Shown here: positions 10,898 to 22,770 of the stretch, one piece after another
Layout of the letters: each line of letters opens with the position of its first letter
How positions within the stretch are numbered: position 1 is the first letter of the stretch
Source of the DNA: Liolophura sinensis
Taxonomy: Eukaryota; Mollusca; Polyplacophora; Chitonida; Chitonidae
Reading direction: 5' to 3'
Assembly: GCF_032854445.1 (NCBI RefSeq)
Contig: NC_088298.1
Coordinates: 7,367,504 to 7,431,503 of the forward strand
Length of the DNA stretch: 64,000 nt
Translations under genes and position numbers: made by a program
Notes under the pieces: model-generated
Told to the model about the DNA's origin: nothing
Seen by the model: only the letters and a program-made list of their open reading frames with translations
The model's database searches: none

Positions 10898-12780
10898 TTA
10901 GTCTGGACTGTTATTTATTTCTAAGTTGTTCCAGAAATCCCTTCTGTTTTCCGGCATTAGTGGACAGAGTTTGCTGATAATGTCAGATTTTTTCAGTTCA
11001 CTTATGCCAGATGGACCAGCTCTCAGAGGTGCAGGCTTGCCAAATGAAAAGTTCTTCTTGAGGAAGTAAAACGGGTGGAACTGGCTGTCGTTGTGGCGTA
11101 ATTTGTAATACATTTGGGTTGATCCACGTCTAACCTGCACTTCCACAATATCAGAAAGGAGAGGGCGCCCAGATTTCTTGAGCTTTGCAGCGGACTGTCC
11201 ACTAACCCAACCCCTGACGTTATCAGGTTCAAGACGAAGAACATCAATGTGGCCAGAATTAGAGGATCCCACAACTCGGATGAAATCGTTGAAATCATAA
11301 ACGTTTCCTCCTGGTTGCTTTGCCATTTCTTTTTCGACACCATGGTGTACTGAATCAGCACTCATGAAAGTATGACCTCTCTCAAAGTATTTCAGAGTTA
11401 TGTCTGTCGCAGAAATACTTGACCCATTGACAATGGACACTAGTGTTGAAAATAAGCACCAGTTTTTATTCTGGCCAGCACAGTTATCCATCCAGTATAT
11501 CACATGATGAACATCCCGGTCATGCTCTAAAGCCATTACAAATGCGGATACTATATCCTCCTGCTTCCGACCACTTATACCTTCGTGCCAAAAAACTGAT
11601 ACGGTGTTCCTCTTATTTTTTTTACCACTTCTTTTTCCAACTGAAGCGAAAGTTTCATGAAATGCAATGATTCGTCTAGTGAAAATGGCTGTTTTGTTAC
11701 CCGGCATCCTGGGAAGCATAATGACTTTTTGTAAGTCAACGCTACGTATGACTGTGTTTTGAGGTGGGTCTAGCCCCGAGTCGGGCTGATAGTGCTGTCG
11801 ACTGATTCTGGTCGCTCTTTTGTGATGTAGCCATGATTTACATTTGTCACAATCTAGGTTTTCAATAGAACTGGCATCATCCACAAGCTGTTGGAGTTCA
11901 TCTTCAATAACAGCATGACCATGCGATTGCTTATTCAGGTTAAATTCTTCACAAACCTCACACTCTTCTTCACCGAGTTTTGTAAAACTAATTCTCTTGT
12001 TTTTTACCTGCCCACGGTATACCTCGTATGAACACTTAAAATCTGGGTTCTTTTCTTTGAAGTCATTATACATGCCGTTTATATTTATGTCGCTGGGCAG
12101 ATACCTTCGCAAAGGCGCATGCTCTCGTCTGTCATGGCTAATGTTCGGGCTAAACAGTTCGATGTGCTGATCGATCTTATTTTATCTCAATTTTATTTGC
12201 TGGTTCATGTTTGCCTCTCCTGTCGCAGCCAGCTGTTATTCCGCTACTAGCTTTACGCAAGGCTGTCAGAACAGGCTTGTCATTCGACTTGTGGTATCCC
12301 AGTGTCGTAAGAAAAAATATTTTGCACACAATGTGCGTTGAGCCCTCCGTATCCTTCAGTTTATACCTGTAGGTAAGGTTCCTTCGACTCACATGCTCCC
12401 CGGTGGTGCATTTCATTTTTGATGTGCGGTCGATGCTTCCGAACAACCATGCCCTGCGCTGGTTGTAGGACAATTCCCAGTACAACGACCAGATTTCTTT
12501 TCTTCTTTCCTCTGGTATATTTTTGTAACACTCTTTTTTGCAGGTACTGTCACATCCTTTTCTGATTGGATGAGTCTCTCTGTCTCTGTCAATCCTGTCT
12601 GGTTCAACCAGCACTCTTTTTCTTTTCTCTCCTTGCGTTCTCGTAGTATTTTCGTCTCTGGTTTCATCCAAATGGCTAGTACTTGTCGGCCTACTGTTTT
12701 CTGTGTCTACCTCCATGCTATCACACTCAGAATCCGAGCTCGAGCTTGAAACAGTTTGATTTGGGTCATAGTCTGGGTCT
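10898..12780 (-). pseudogene. Putative DDE-type transposase gene with an NCAGQNKN box, one frameshift
   Basis: Two minus-strand blocks belong together. Block one (12780-12177) starts inside a Ser/Asp-rich DPDYDPN segment that follows an AG acceptor. It has a Cys-containing N-terminal domain with ERRKEIWSLYWELSYNQRRAW and VCKIFFLTTLGY. Block two (12170-10898) continues with KIDQHIELFSPNISHDRREH after a one-base frame change near 12170. It carries CEVCEEF and CDKC zinc-type pairs, VFWHEGISGRKQEDI, YWMDNCAGQNKNWCLFS and RGHTFMSADSVHHGVEK. Invertebrate genomes hold many copies of proteins with this D..GQNKN...GHT..D layout (I recall the DUF7869 label), thought to be transposase-like. The Asp/His boxes are retained. 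An upstream exon is expected but not located. Confidence 0.55.
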
Positions 12781-12789
12781 TTACTATTA

Positions 12790-14299
12790 GAGTAATAAAT
12801 ACTTTAAATCTATTCAAAGTAAAACTCAAATTCTTAGAAATAATTTTTGTTTGGGTATCCCAAATTGGTCACGCATTGATTTTAGGACAGGGGAGATCAT
12901 AAAATTTCGACAAAAAACCGTAGTAGAATAAAGATGGTTGCGAAAGCGAACTGCATTTTGTTAAAAACCTCATACGACCTCGTCTGATTAAGTCAGCAAG
13001 TTGTCATTGACAAGTCCGTGGTTTACCAAAGTTACTTCCGCCGGGAAATTATAAATATTCTGACCCGCCAACACGGAAGGCTGATATTATTGAGCCCGAC
13101 CGAGACACTAATCTGACATAAAATTGCTCATTTAAATTGATACCTTCATTTGAGTTCGTTTCCATTTTGCGGGACCCAAGTAGCTCTGCCGCTTTAATAC
13201 ATGTAGTTCTGTTTGATTCACATTGTGCGTTCGAAACGTTAAAAACAATGGCATAGGGTGAGACATGATAAAGGTAAAGGTTTGGGGTTTTTTTCTTTTG
13301 CAATAGCTCAGGTCATCTGACAACGGCCAGAGGCAATACAAAAGTCAGTAATTTTACTAAAACCTTTTAATTTTAGAACTAAATTCATGAGCCTAGAACA
13401 GGAAGGCAACTTGTCTCAATCAAGGTGGTAAAGAAATTGCGTTAACTTATCACTTGGAAACTTGGTACTACAGTATCAATAACTTATTACGCTTGTGCGT
13501 GAAAAGAGGTAATCAATTAGAACGAACCATATTTGTGGCATTTCCAGAAAAGAAAGTGTCTTATCCTTTAACAAACTGTTTTACGAACAGCATGTTGTAT
13601 TTTACATGGTAAGATATTACTTGGGGTCCAGTTGTCGATATTAAGGTGTAAGTCCCTTTGTTTACTGATAATTAGCTTGTTACTTTTCTGAATAAATACA
13701 ATATAGAGCATGACTTACCTTTCTTAGATAGCTCAACCATTAATCTGCCCCTTAAAAAGGCATACTACTGCAGTTTTCATTCATGTTTGTTTTAAAAACC
13801 GCGCTCCCCGTGTACCATGTGGCAGCAGTAAGTGTCAGCCTCTTTCTGATTCTGGTTCAGCGTACTGAGCCAGACAGCAGTATCTGTAGTGATTCTCTGG
13901 CAAAGAGCAGTAAATGCAGATACTGCCGTCTGCTTCGGTATGAGGAGGCAAACAGACAGATACGGCTCTTTGCCTACCTCAAAATCACGGGAATAAAAGC
14001 CTCTTTCAGCCTGGAAAGCCCTATAATGATATAGAACAGATACGGCTGATCCCTGCTGTGGGTCTAACTCAATTTTGACCAAATTGCCAGTTACTGCCTT
14101 TTGCCTTGGCACGGCAGCACTCTATGCTGTGCTATTTTGATTGTCTCTTTGACATCTGCTGCTTTCATTTGATTTGCTGATGTTGTAACAAATGGGGGGT
14201 TATGTAACTTTCAATCTAAGTGAGTTATTTCATCATGAACGGGAAAACTCTTGTCTGCCATGACTCCACCACCTCTATTCGACTTTGCATTGCCCAATA
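12790..14299. other. No gene supported
   Basis: Only short frames occur, for example minus 13049-13303. They could be exon remnants, but they carry no motif that I recognise. The region abuts the 5' end of a LINE-A copy. Confidence 0.3.
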
Positions 14300-17200
14300 C
14301 CCCCGTAGGATTTCCGAGGTGATAAGAATAGGACCTCAGCCCTCTAAGCAAGCTTGTCGTAAAAGACGACTAACCTAGAGCTCTCCTGTGTGAGCCCGGT
14401 GAATATAATAGGCTCACATCTTCCTGGTTGTGTGACAGGCAACCGGGAAGCGACCTGTTTGCCGTGGGTTGCGATCCGTAATCTCCGAGGACGGGATCCT
14501 GGTGGCTGAGGGCGTGTTGGTTTTGCGAGACCTTCACGCCCAAAACGTCACTTTGGCCCTTAGTTGGAGAGAGACGGGACGTCAGATGGGCCCGGTCCGA
14601 TCAATCGGCTTGGTCACGTCTTACCTCGGCGTGGTCCCAAAATTTTCTCCATAACGTTCATAAGAAAATAAATGATATGTTTCAACTTTCGTTCGAGGGA
14701 TTACGTTTGAGGCGGTGGCTCATGGGTCAGTCAAGTAGTTCGTGTCTGATGTGCTGCCTTGTGATCGGGAAATGGGTATGCATATCAAGGCCATCTATTT
14801 GGGTATACCTTATGTGGAGTCCTTGGTGTCTTTCCTGATGGATATCCTCAGGTTCAGACATCGCCTTTATTGGCACTCCGTGGAGGGTGGGGAAAACATG
14901 GGGTGAACTTTAATTGCCTATATGCCATGTTTTCTTCAAACCTTTCTTCTAATGTCTCTATTATAACTACCAGGTCTTCCTCTCAGCCAATTTCAAATGC
15001 TAACAAACAGAGGAAATCAAAGGTTTTTTCGGACCCGAGAGAACTATAAAAGCCGACCAACTGTCCTGTCCGTTATCAACCAACAAAGAGGGAACAGAAG
15101 CCGGCCTCGAAAACTCGTCCATTTGTAATAAAAAAGGCCTTACAGGGTTCAGCAAGTACTTTAAGAAAACGTCAAAAAATTACGATCCAGAGACATTCTC
15201 ATTAAATGTTTCCGGAAACAACAATAAACAAATTTATTAGCTTTAAACAACATAACATATTCTTGGGCATACCTGCTCCCATAATTTCCTGAACAGCTGT
15301 CAGGGAATTATATGTGACAGTGTTCAGGGTATCATTGAATTCTCGGAAGAGGAAATCTGCACTGAACTGAAACCACAGCGTGTTACCACAGTGAAACGCT
15401 TCACTACGAAGAAATCTGGTAACATCATTAAACTAAATACATATCTTCTGACCTTCAACAGTAAATCCATACCGTTGTATATCTACATTGGCCCGTATAA
15501 GGTTAGTGTGGACTTAAATATGCCTAACACGACACGTTGTTTTCGCTGTGAAACATTTGGTCATGGCAAGAGCCAATGTAAAAATAATCTGGTTTATTAA
15601 CTGTGCGGCAGTGAGGGTCACGACTGTAGCAGCGCAGTTAAGTGCTGCAATTGCAGTGGAGATCACGTGCCCTCCTCTAGGGTCTGTCCACTTTTCGTAA
15701 AAGAAAAACAAATAATCTAAAAACGATATATCGTATCAGGAACACCGCGAACTATCCTCGCCTCCTAATACTTGCCAATGCGGTCAAGCGAGTATCATCT
15801 GTTGCTACTCAGACATCAATGACTTGGCCCATTGGAAATCAGAAAGCTTGTCCTGTTTCTGTTGAGCTTACTGTTCGGCCTGCTTTCAGTACTTCCTCAA
15901 CCCAGACTACCTCAATACAAGAGATAAACCAGCGAATAATACTGACCGACCCAACAACGCTAAACCTAATCAACCTAAAAAAAAAAATACGTCCGAAAAT
16001 AAACCTCCAAATAATAATAAATCTAGTGGCCCAACAGAACGTCCCTTCTAAGGCCACTACGGACCCTGCCCAAACTTTTAATACGTTTGGATCCTTGCAG
16101 GAATTTGGTCCTTCAACATCAGATGTGGATGTGATGGATACATCACCCGCACCAGGGAGATCTTCCAGCCGATCTCCAGGAAAGCGTCGTCCGCGGTCCA
16201 AACATACAGAGAAATACGCCTTCCTCCATGTCTTCTTTAGAGGAAATTATACAGTGGAATTGTCGAGGTCTTAAGGTAAATTTGATTAAAATAAAACAGC
16301 TTGTTGAATTAGTAAATCCTATTGCCCTTTGTGTTCAGGAAACTCACCTGAAGACATCTTACAAAGATAAGACAACTCTTAAAAATTACTCATTATACAG
16401 TACTTCCACAAATGAAGAAGAGCGAGCTGCAAGCGCCTCTTCTGTGTTCGTTAATAACAATATTATTCACAGCTTCACTCTGGGTACAGAACTTCAGGCT
16501 GTGGCCGTTCGTGTTTCATTGTCCGAAACAATCACATTATGTTCAGCTGAACATTTCTGTCAGCTTTGCAGTTAGATAATTTAGCAGAACAATTGCCAAA
16601 TCCTTACATATTAATGGGAGATTTTAATTCCCATAATAACCTATGGGACAGTAATAACATAAATTATAAGGGCAAGATAGTTATTTCAGTGATGGTTCTA
16701 ATACTTATTTACATCCGGGTAATTGCGTTTATTCTGCTATCGACCTTACTATCACGGATCCATCACTTCTCCCTGATTTTTCTTGGAAGGTGCATGACGA
16801 CCTGTGTGGTAGTGACCATTTTCCCATTATCCTAGAGCATATCACTTCTAATTCTTTAGAACGTATAGCTAGGTGGAAATTTGATAAAGCAGATTGGATA
16901 GCATTTGGGATGTTTTGTGAGGCTGCTATAACCTCAGAGGCTCTTAATGCAGCAGATGACCCTATATAAAATTTGACGACCTTGTTTTACAAGCAGCTGA
17001 CAGAACTATCCCTAAGACCTCGACAAATCCAAAAGTAAACCCTGGTACAACAATGACTGTCGTAAAGCCATAAAGGACCGGAAAAAAGCTGAACGCAGAT
17101 TTAATCATTGTCCTACTGATAATCATTTAAACCAGGTTCGCAATTTTAGAGCTAAAGCTCGTCGATTAATCAAGTCGAAGAGACGATCTTGTTGACGTAA

Positions 17201-18310
17201 GTTTGTTTCGGACACTACGTCAAAAACACCCATGCGTAAGGTGTGGAATACAATTCAGAAACTTAAGGGCAAAAATAATAAAGCTAAAGTTCAGCATTTA
17301 AAGGATGGAGATAATATGTTAACCTCTCCATCCGATATATTGGCTGAGACAATTTCTAAGAAATCTTTTTCTGAGAACTATACTTTTTTGAGAATTCCAA
17401 CATATTAAAAAGCAGGAGAAAATTAAATTGCCCTTTTCCTCTAAGAATTTAGGAAAATATACTCGCCCTGTTTGTAATATAGAAGAACTAAAAACTGCAT
17501 TAAAAAGGCACACGATAGTGCTTGTGGTCCTGATAACGTTTCTAAGTTTCTAAACCATTGACCACCTGAGCCACTGGAGACTCTCTTGGACTTGCGTAAT
17601 GATATTTAGAGAACTGTTAATTTTCCACCGTCACGAAGGGAGGCGTGTATTATTTCCGTTCCTAAGCCCGGTCAGGATCATACTCATTCAATTAGTTACC
17701 GTCCCATAGATCTTACTAGCTGTAACTGTAAGGCTATGGAACGGATGATAAATGATAGACTTGTTTTTTTTTATTAGAAACAACCAATTTAATATCTAAT
17801 ACACAGTGTGGCTTTCGGCAAGGTTGATCAACTTTAGATCTTCTTGTTCAATTCAAAACTTTTATTCGTGATGGTTTTAGCAATAGTGAACATGTGGTGT
17901 CGATATATTTTTTGACCTTGAAAAGGCCTACGCCACCACATTGAAATATGGTATTTTAAAAGACCTCGCGTATGTGGCTCTTATAGGTCAATTACCGATA
18001 CTGATGTTAGAAATATCTAATCGACAGGTTAAGGTACGGGTTGGGTCCACTCTTCCTGACTAATGAGCAGCAAAGGGGTGTTCCTCAGGGCAGTATATTA
18101 TCCGCAACATTGTTGGTCATCAAAATATATAGCTTAACACAAACATTAACATCTCGCGCAGAGGGTTCTTTATACGTGGATGATTTCCTTATATCCTGCC
18201 GAACTAAAAATATTAGTAATAGTGAACGTCAGCTGCAGCTTTGTCTCAGTAAGATCGAGAAATGGGCAACTGAAAACGGTATTAGATTTTCAACGTCTGA
18301 AACCGTCGGT
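14300..18310 (+). mobile_element. LINE-A copy, degenerate, truncated inside RT
   Basis: It starts with the family 5' terminus CCCCCGTAGGATTTCC and the conserved 5' UTR hairpins. ORF1 remnants run from the ATG near 14928 (MFSSNLSSN) through zinc-knuckle pieces (RCFRCETFGHGKSQC at about 15535-15580) to about 16230. ORF2 remnants run from the ATG at 16228 (endonuclease) into the RT with its SLYVDDFLIS box near 18165. Many frameshifts and stops are present. The TAATG junction seen in the full-length copy is lost here: three bases are missing, leaving CCATGTC. The copy ends abruptly at 18310 against a zinc-finger exon fragment, and the same junction recurs at 26551. Confidence 0.85.
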
Positions 18311-18375
18311 GCCGATATAAGCTAGATCTTGACCTATAGGCTGCCCCACATGCACAATGATGATGGTTCAGACAT
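18311..18375 (-). pseudogene. Zinc-finger exon fragment with splice acceptor
   Basis: On the minus strand TTTTGTTACAG is followed by ATGTCTGAACC, then by codons for a C-x-C...H finger start (CACGAAYRSRS, LYRH). The exon is cut off by LINE-A at 18311. It matches the start of the exon at 21839-22243, but the sequence before the shared part differs (MSEPS against TPS). An identical arrangement exists at 26552-26618. Confidence 0.6.
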
Positions 18376-18559
18376 CTGTAACAAAATAAATAACTTTTTT
18401 CTAATAATAGTGCACTAATAATTTCTGTTGTTGTTTACTAGCTGTTCATTTATATATGAATTTTGATTATAGATTATTCTGTTGATGGTCTTGTTACTGT
18501 TGTTGGTTAATAACGTTCAGAGCGGTGACATGTTAGTGGTGTTCAGTCTTAGTCATATG

Positions 18560-18705
18560 CAGTGACTAGCTGTTTTGTCTTTTGGCAATTGAAAATAAGA
18601 AATTTCACAAATCCATTCATTCTTGAGATTATAGCCATGCATAGAAAACTGATTAAAACAGGTAAAGATATTATATTCTGTTGGATACCAAGTCATAATA
18701 TACAA
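18560..18705 (+). mobile_element. LINE-A RNase H fragment
   Basis: This short piece matches LINE-A ORF2 around the third RNase H Asp and the following helix (reads as CLLAIENKKF-type sequence, then AMHRKLIKTGKDIIFCW). It is embedded in the duplicated block, with its counterpart at 26810-26930. Confidence 0.7.
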
Positions 18706-18751
18706 ATACCTAGCGTATGTTGAGGTGTTGTCCAGTTGTCCCTTGGCATAG

Positions 18752-19918
18752 TCAGTTTTCTCTTACGGATTTGAAAGCCTGTACTGAATGTGCTCTTGGA
18801 GTTTTCTGGCTGTATTGCTGAGTGATTTTCCCTTGACTGTTGCTTTCAATCTGTTGTACCGTTTTCTCGCTCCTAGGTGAAATACTGGCGCCGACAGTTC
18901 GGAGTTTGGCAGCAGTGGGCTTGTCCTGGCCATTGTTAAGTCTGTGGGTTATGGACGCCGCCCTTCCTTCCATATTTCTGCTGTAGTTTACATTCTTGGG
19001 CAAGGAGACTCTGAGTGACCTGTTGTGAGCTTCGCACTTTTGAGTGCTGGTGTTCATCCGGAGGGTGTAGACCGCTGTCTGGCTCAACTTCATGTGCAGT
19101 ACTTCGGTCAATAGTTTCCTGTCGTTGTCATCCATGATGAAAGGGCAGGGTTTACTGGTGGATTAAAACAGGGACCTCTCCCACCATCTCCTGAGTAGCA
19201 ATCCACACTTCCTGCGGCACTTGAAACAGTCCCCACCGTAACACCTGACCGTTGCATCCACAGCCCTGGGTAGGTGAATTTTTATTTTTCTCATGTCACC
19301 ACTGTCCCCCGACATAAGTTGAGAAAATATCAAGTTACACCTGGCCTCAACACGTTCTGTGCTCTTCCTGGCTTCCCTCGTTGGGCCCTGTCCCTCGAAC
19401 ATGGCACCGTTGAACTTAGATCCCACTTCAAGAAATGTAACCAGGCTACCTAGGTGAGTGGGGTCTGCTTACAGTTCGACCTCCCACAGTGGCTCAACCA
19501 GTCGGATGCCGTCTTCCAATCCCTTGGCTGATCTGGAGTCGCCGTCCGTGGTTACGTGCTTGGCTGAAACACCTTGTGGGTTTGTGTTTGCCTTGCACTC
19601 CTCGTGTCCTCCGGTGCACTTTACTTGGAAGCCTTTCCCTCTCGGCCAGACACAGTCCAACACAATTTATTTATAAGTGCTGCGGAGACAATGTATTGCT
19701 TGTCTGTTGATGTCTCCACAGGCAGTGAAATTACCTGTCAAGCATTCTGGCCTGGTTTCTTGGGGCTGGTTATGGTAATGCTGTTGTAGCGAACATCTGT
19801 GGCCAGAGCTATTGTGCTGTCATCCTTCCCTCTTTGCCTTTTGTATGCCTTTACCTCATCCACCTTATTTGGCATATGCTCTCTGTTCAGCTTTGCGATT
19901 GCAGATGTGACATGGTTA
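18752..19918 (-). pseudogene. Mutator-like transposase remnant, copy 1
   Basis: Reading minus-strand from 19918 down, recognisable pieces appear in order but in shifting frames: HVTSAIAKLNREHMPNKVDE, TDVRYNSITI, CTGGHEECKANTNPQ, HVTTDGDSRSAKGLEDG, LPRAVDATVRCYGGDCFKCRRKC, and from 19135 MDDNDRKLLTEVLHMKLSQ, CEAHNRSLRVSLPKNVNYSR and HRLNNGQD. I recognise this order (DVRYN, C-x-GH, TDGDS, DAT..CY.GDC, NDR, SLPKNVN.SRN) from the invertebrate Mutator-like transposase domain; the assignment is from memory. The TDGDS Asp would be a catalytic-core candidate. Several frame changes make this copy dead. It lies in the same orientation as, and downstream of, the zinc-finger exon at 21839-22243. Confidence 0.6.
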
Positions 19919-20634
19919 CGTAGATTAAATATCAGTTAAGGTTGTGAAAGAAGCCAGGGAGGTGTCTCCAGAAAAGACACTGGGGCTATTTCTTCTAGCT
20001 TGATGTTAACTCCCACAATATGGTCCCGTATACAAAGACCGAACGAAGGGATCTTATTAGGACATTCACTGAATTTATCTACGTATGATGGGTTAAAAAC
20101 ACAGTCGTAAGCAGGGTAGGGTACTCGTAGGATGAGCTTTAAGCTTTGTAGCATATTGAATGCTCAGTTTTATACGTCGGTTACATCAAGAAGGCTCATT
20201 TGCCTCCACGTATAAACTTTCTACTGGTGAGGTCCTCAAAGCACCAAGGTTGAACCTCAAACCTTGGTGGGGCCTCCGTGGCTCAGTTGGTTAGCGCGCT
20301 AGCGCAGCGTAATGACCCAGGAGTCTCCCACCAATGCGGTCGCTGTGAGTTCAAGTCCAGCTTATGCTGGCTTCCTTTCTGGCCGTATGTGGGAAAGTCT
20401 GCCAGCAACCTGCGGATGGTCGTGGTTTTCACCCGGGCTCTGCCTGGTTTACGCCCACCATAATGCTGGCCGCCGTTGTATAAGTGAAATATTCGGTGTA
20501 AAACACCAATCAAAAAAACAAAAAATCAAACCTTGGTGATGAACAAAATCTAACATTTTAATATACGACCTCCTAGCGGAACCATAAATGATGAACCCAT
20601 AGTCCAATTTAGACCTCACCAGAGAACGATATAG
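19919..20634 (-). mobile_element. LINE-A ORF2 internal fragment, split by a SINE
   Basis: Minus-strand LINE-A sequence between the RT and RNase H domains (IRDHIVGVNIKLEEIAPVSF and its surroundings) with both ends truncated. The SINE at 20270-20525 interrupts it. Removing the SINE and one TSD copy restores continuity with the intact LINE-A at 55630-55700. Confidence 0.8.
20270..20525 (+). mobile_element. tRNA-headed SINE (type 1), complete, with 13-bp TSD
   Basis: The head reads GGGCCTCCGTGGCTCAGTTGG (A box TGGCTCAGTTGG) and continues to a B box GAGTTCAAGTCC near 20346. A GC-rich central domain follows (CTGCCAGCAACCTGCGG, then CCGGGCTCTGCCTGG), then a 3' part GTGAAATATTCGG...GTAAAACACCAATC and an A-rich tail. 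The flanks TCAAACCTTGGTG at 20257-20269 and 20526-20538 are a perfect 13-bp target duplication inside LINE-A. It is transcribed by Pol III if active, and mobilised by a LINE in trans. Confidence 0.85.
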
Positions 20635-20815
20635 ATTGAATGAATGAATGATTACCGCTCAACGCCAAGTCGGAAATATTTCAGCCATGTCGTGGCGAGA
20701 GCAAGGTGAAGAAGTGAGGTGGTTAAGGTTTTCGATATAGTAGTGAGAACATCACAAACGAAATAAAAAGTATAGGGCAGCTTTCGCTTTTATGTCTACG
20801 ACTGTGTTTCCAATA
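20635..20815 (-). mobile_element. LINE-A 3' end joined to an RNase H piece
   Basis: The minus-strand 3' tail (TGAATGAATGAATGATTA) and the ATGTCGTGGCGAG block run to about 20770. There they fuse directly to TATAGGGCAGCTTTCGC, which is LINE-A RNase H sequence. Copy 2 of the block keeps about 1 kb between these points, so copy 1 has an internal deletion. Confidence 0.7.
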
Positions 20816-20841
20816 ATTTGTATATTTTTGTACATAATTTG

Positions 20842-21310
20842 TCAGTGCTTTTGTCGTTTAAGAAAGAAATTAATAAATAAATAAATATAGAAATTGAGCA
20901 AAACCTGACACATCTGTTTGTTTATTATTTTTAATGGGGGGGAAACCAACTGCCTATGACCGGGACAGCGCCCTGCGTTGCAGCAGCGCTGCCTGTTATT
21001 GTTTATACCATGCGGTTCCAAGCTTATGTGGTCCACATATACACAGCGTGTGTTGTGGCACACGTGTGAGCGATTAAGCTTAGGGTCTAAATGTAACACC
21101 TCCTGCCTGGCCACATGAACAAGTCTACTATTCTACTGTGTGACGTGGTCTTCGTAAGAGGCGAGGCCATATCGGCCATCCGTCTTCGATGGTCCAGTCG
21201 ACGGTCGACAGGCTCCGTTTTCACTGTAAACTCTGAAGTTTGGAATTTTCACAGCAATTTCTGCTCTGAATGTCTCCATTTTCAAGCGTAGGAATATTAG
21301 TACGTTGCAT
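20842..21310 (-). pseudogene. His-Me finger (I-PpoI-type) endonuclease remnant, copy 1
   Basis: The minus-strand frame 21114-20842 holds SHVCHNTRCVYVDHISLEPH followed by NNNRQRCCNAGRC and GH. This is a pattern of paired Cys/His zinc ligands and an Asn/His pair, as in the zinc-binding loop of His-Me homing endonucleases (the I-PpoI group). Upstream, in another frame near 21190-21270, NGACRLS is the usual preceding box. Unlike copy 2 the middle is badly decayed. Such domains occur in many multi-copy invertebrate genes; whether they cut DNA there is unknown to me. Confidence 0.6.
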
Positions 21311-21838
21311 GTTGTTCATTTCAAAATGCCTATACACATGTAACCAGACACTGAATAGCATTTTACCAATTTTTCATCAAAATGGATATTTTCAGAACAT
21401 AAATAGCCCCCAAGAAGCTACAAAATGGCTCAATCAATGCAAAACACATCCCAGACATGCCCACCAAAAATTATCAGGCAGCTGCCAAATCTGAGCGCAT
21501 AGTGACACTTTACATATTTTGGTGACTTTGTACAGGCCACAGACCCTCATTAATTTTCCATAAGCGGCAATGTTAACGCTGTGGCTGTGAGAAACAAGCC
21601 ATAAAAGTCTTGACATAGGTTGACCGTCAAAATCCAAAAATGGCCGCCTGGGAGCAAAAAAAGACTTTATACCCTAAAAATACGCAGAATTGCATTTGTC
21701 CCTACAGAAAAAACGGAAGTTGTAATGGGGGTCTGTGTCCTGGTGCCACAGACGAAATGGGCACACTCATGACAGTGGTGATGGAAGTCGTCGTTACCGC
21801 AGTGGTCTTGGGATCAAGAAAGAACCAAAAATCCTTGG

Positions 21839-22243
21839 TCAGCTAGGTGTCCATTTCTGACACGGAAAGTGGTAGGGCTGCAACTCCCCAATGGCATTTG
21901 TTGTGTCGTCCCTAGACTCTGAATCTGTCACGAATAGATCCACTTGGACATCAACAGGCTTGGGAACAGTAATCTTCTTGATGAAAGGTTCGTCAATTAG
22001 CGGTGTGCTGGGACTGGTGGGTGTAGCAGATTTTGTTGCTTTTGCCACAACTTTCGTCGCCCTCCTTTTTACCCAAGGGGTGGCTGAACGGGTCTCAAGA
22101 TGTTTGAACAAAAAGGGCTTGTTCCTTGCCGGTTGATAACAGTAAGGACACTCCTCAGGTCTTTGACTATAGGACACCTTGTGCCGATATAAGGTGGATC
22201 TTGACCTATAGGATGCCCCACATGCACAATGATGAGATGGTGT
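21839..22243 (-). pseudogene. Two-finger C2H2-like zinc-finger exon, copy 1
   Basis: Minus strand. After the acceptor ACATTCCCAG, the exon starts at 22243 and runs open to a stop near 21839. It encodes HHCACGASYRSRSTLYRH (C-x-C with a distal His), then ECPYCYQPARNKPFLFKH (C-x2-C...H), a basic Lys/Thr-rich linker (WVKRRATKVVAKATK) and an acidic tail. Finger plus linker suggests DNA binding. A further Cys/His-rich patch, in another frame, follows at 21750-21830. Copy 2 at 30700-31104 keeps the same frame, so the exon is conserved better than its neighbours. It probably belongs to the same composite as the endonuclease and transposase remnants, but that is inference. Confidence 0.55.
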
Positions 22244-22770
22244 CTGGGAATGTTGTACAAATTATCCAATTAAGACCTCAAATCAGGTGTGTTCAGTATC
22301 TGCTGTGCTATTTATCAAGATGACGACCTCAAAACAGGGGTATTGGGTGTCTGGGAATGTTGTGCAAATTATCCAATTAAGGATCTCGGGTGTGCTGAGC
22401 ATCATCTTGGAATGCAGTGCAATTTATCAAGTTGAGGGGCTTCACATCAGGTTTATTGGGTAGATGTACCTCATGAGGACGTTAAGATCTTATGTAAATA
22501 CTCCCACTGAAAACCTAAAAGTGAAACTATTTGATCACATGTTATAAAATTATCAAACTAGGAACATAACAGTAGACAATACAGTGGGGAAATCTGTAGA
22601 AAATTATACAACTGAGGACCTCACAATAGATAGTGTGTACATATCTCTAAGAGTGGGTTGAATAATCCAATTTAGGGTATCAAAACACGTGTGTAGGGGA
22701 TATAATTTATCCAGCTAAGGACATCATATTAAAAGGTGTATACGTTTCTTGCAGTAATTTATAATGTATT
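22244..22770. repeat. Degenerate tandem array, unit about 50-55 bp, 9-10 units
   Basis: Successive segments share the pattern CAATTTATCAA..TGAGGACCTCA...CAGGTGTATTGGGTA with heavy divergence; the AATTATC/AATTTATC core recurs. The array lies directly upstream of the zinc-finger exon. The corresponding array in copy 2 (31105-31525) is about two units shorter. Confidence 0.6.

Noticed and set aside
20270-20350. tRNA-like sequence (A and B boxes) at the SINE head; also at 35451 and, on minus, 25382
   Set aside because: It continues into SINE bodies with tails, and one copy has a target duplication. These are SINE heads, not tRNA genes.
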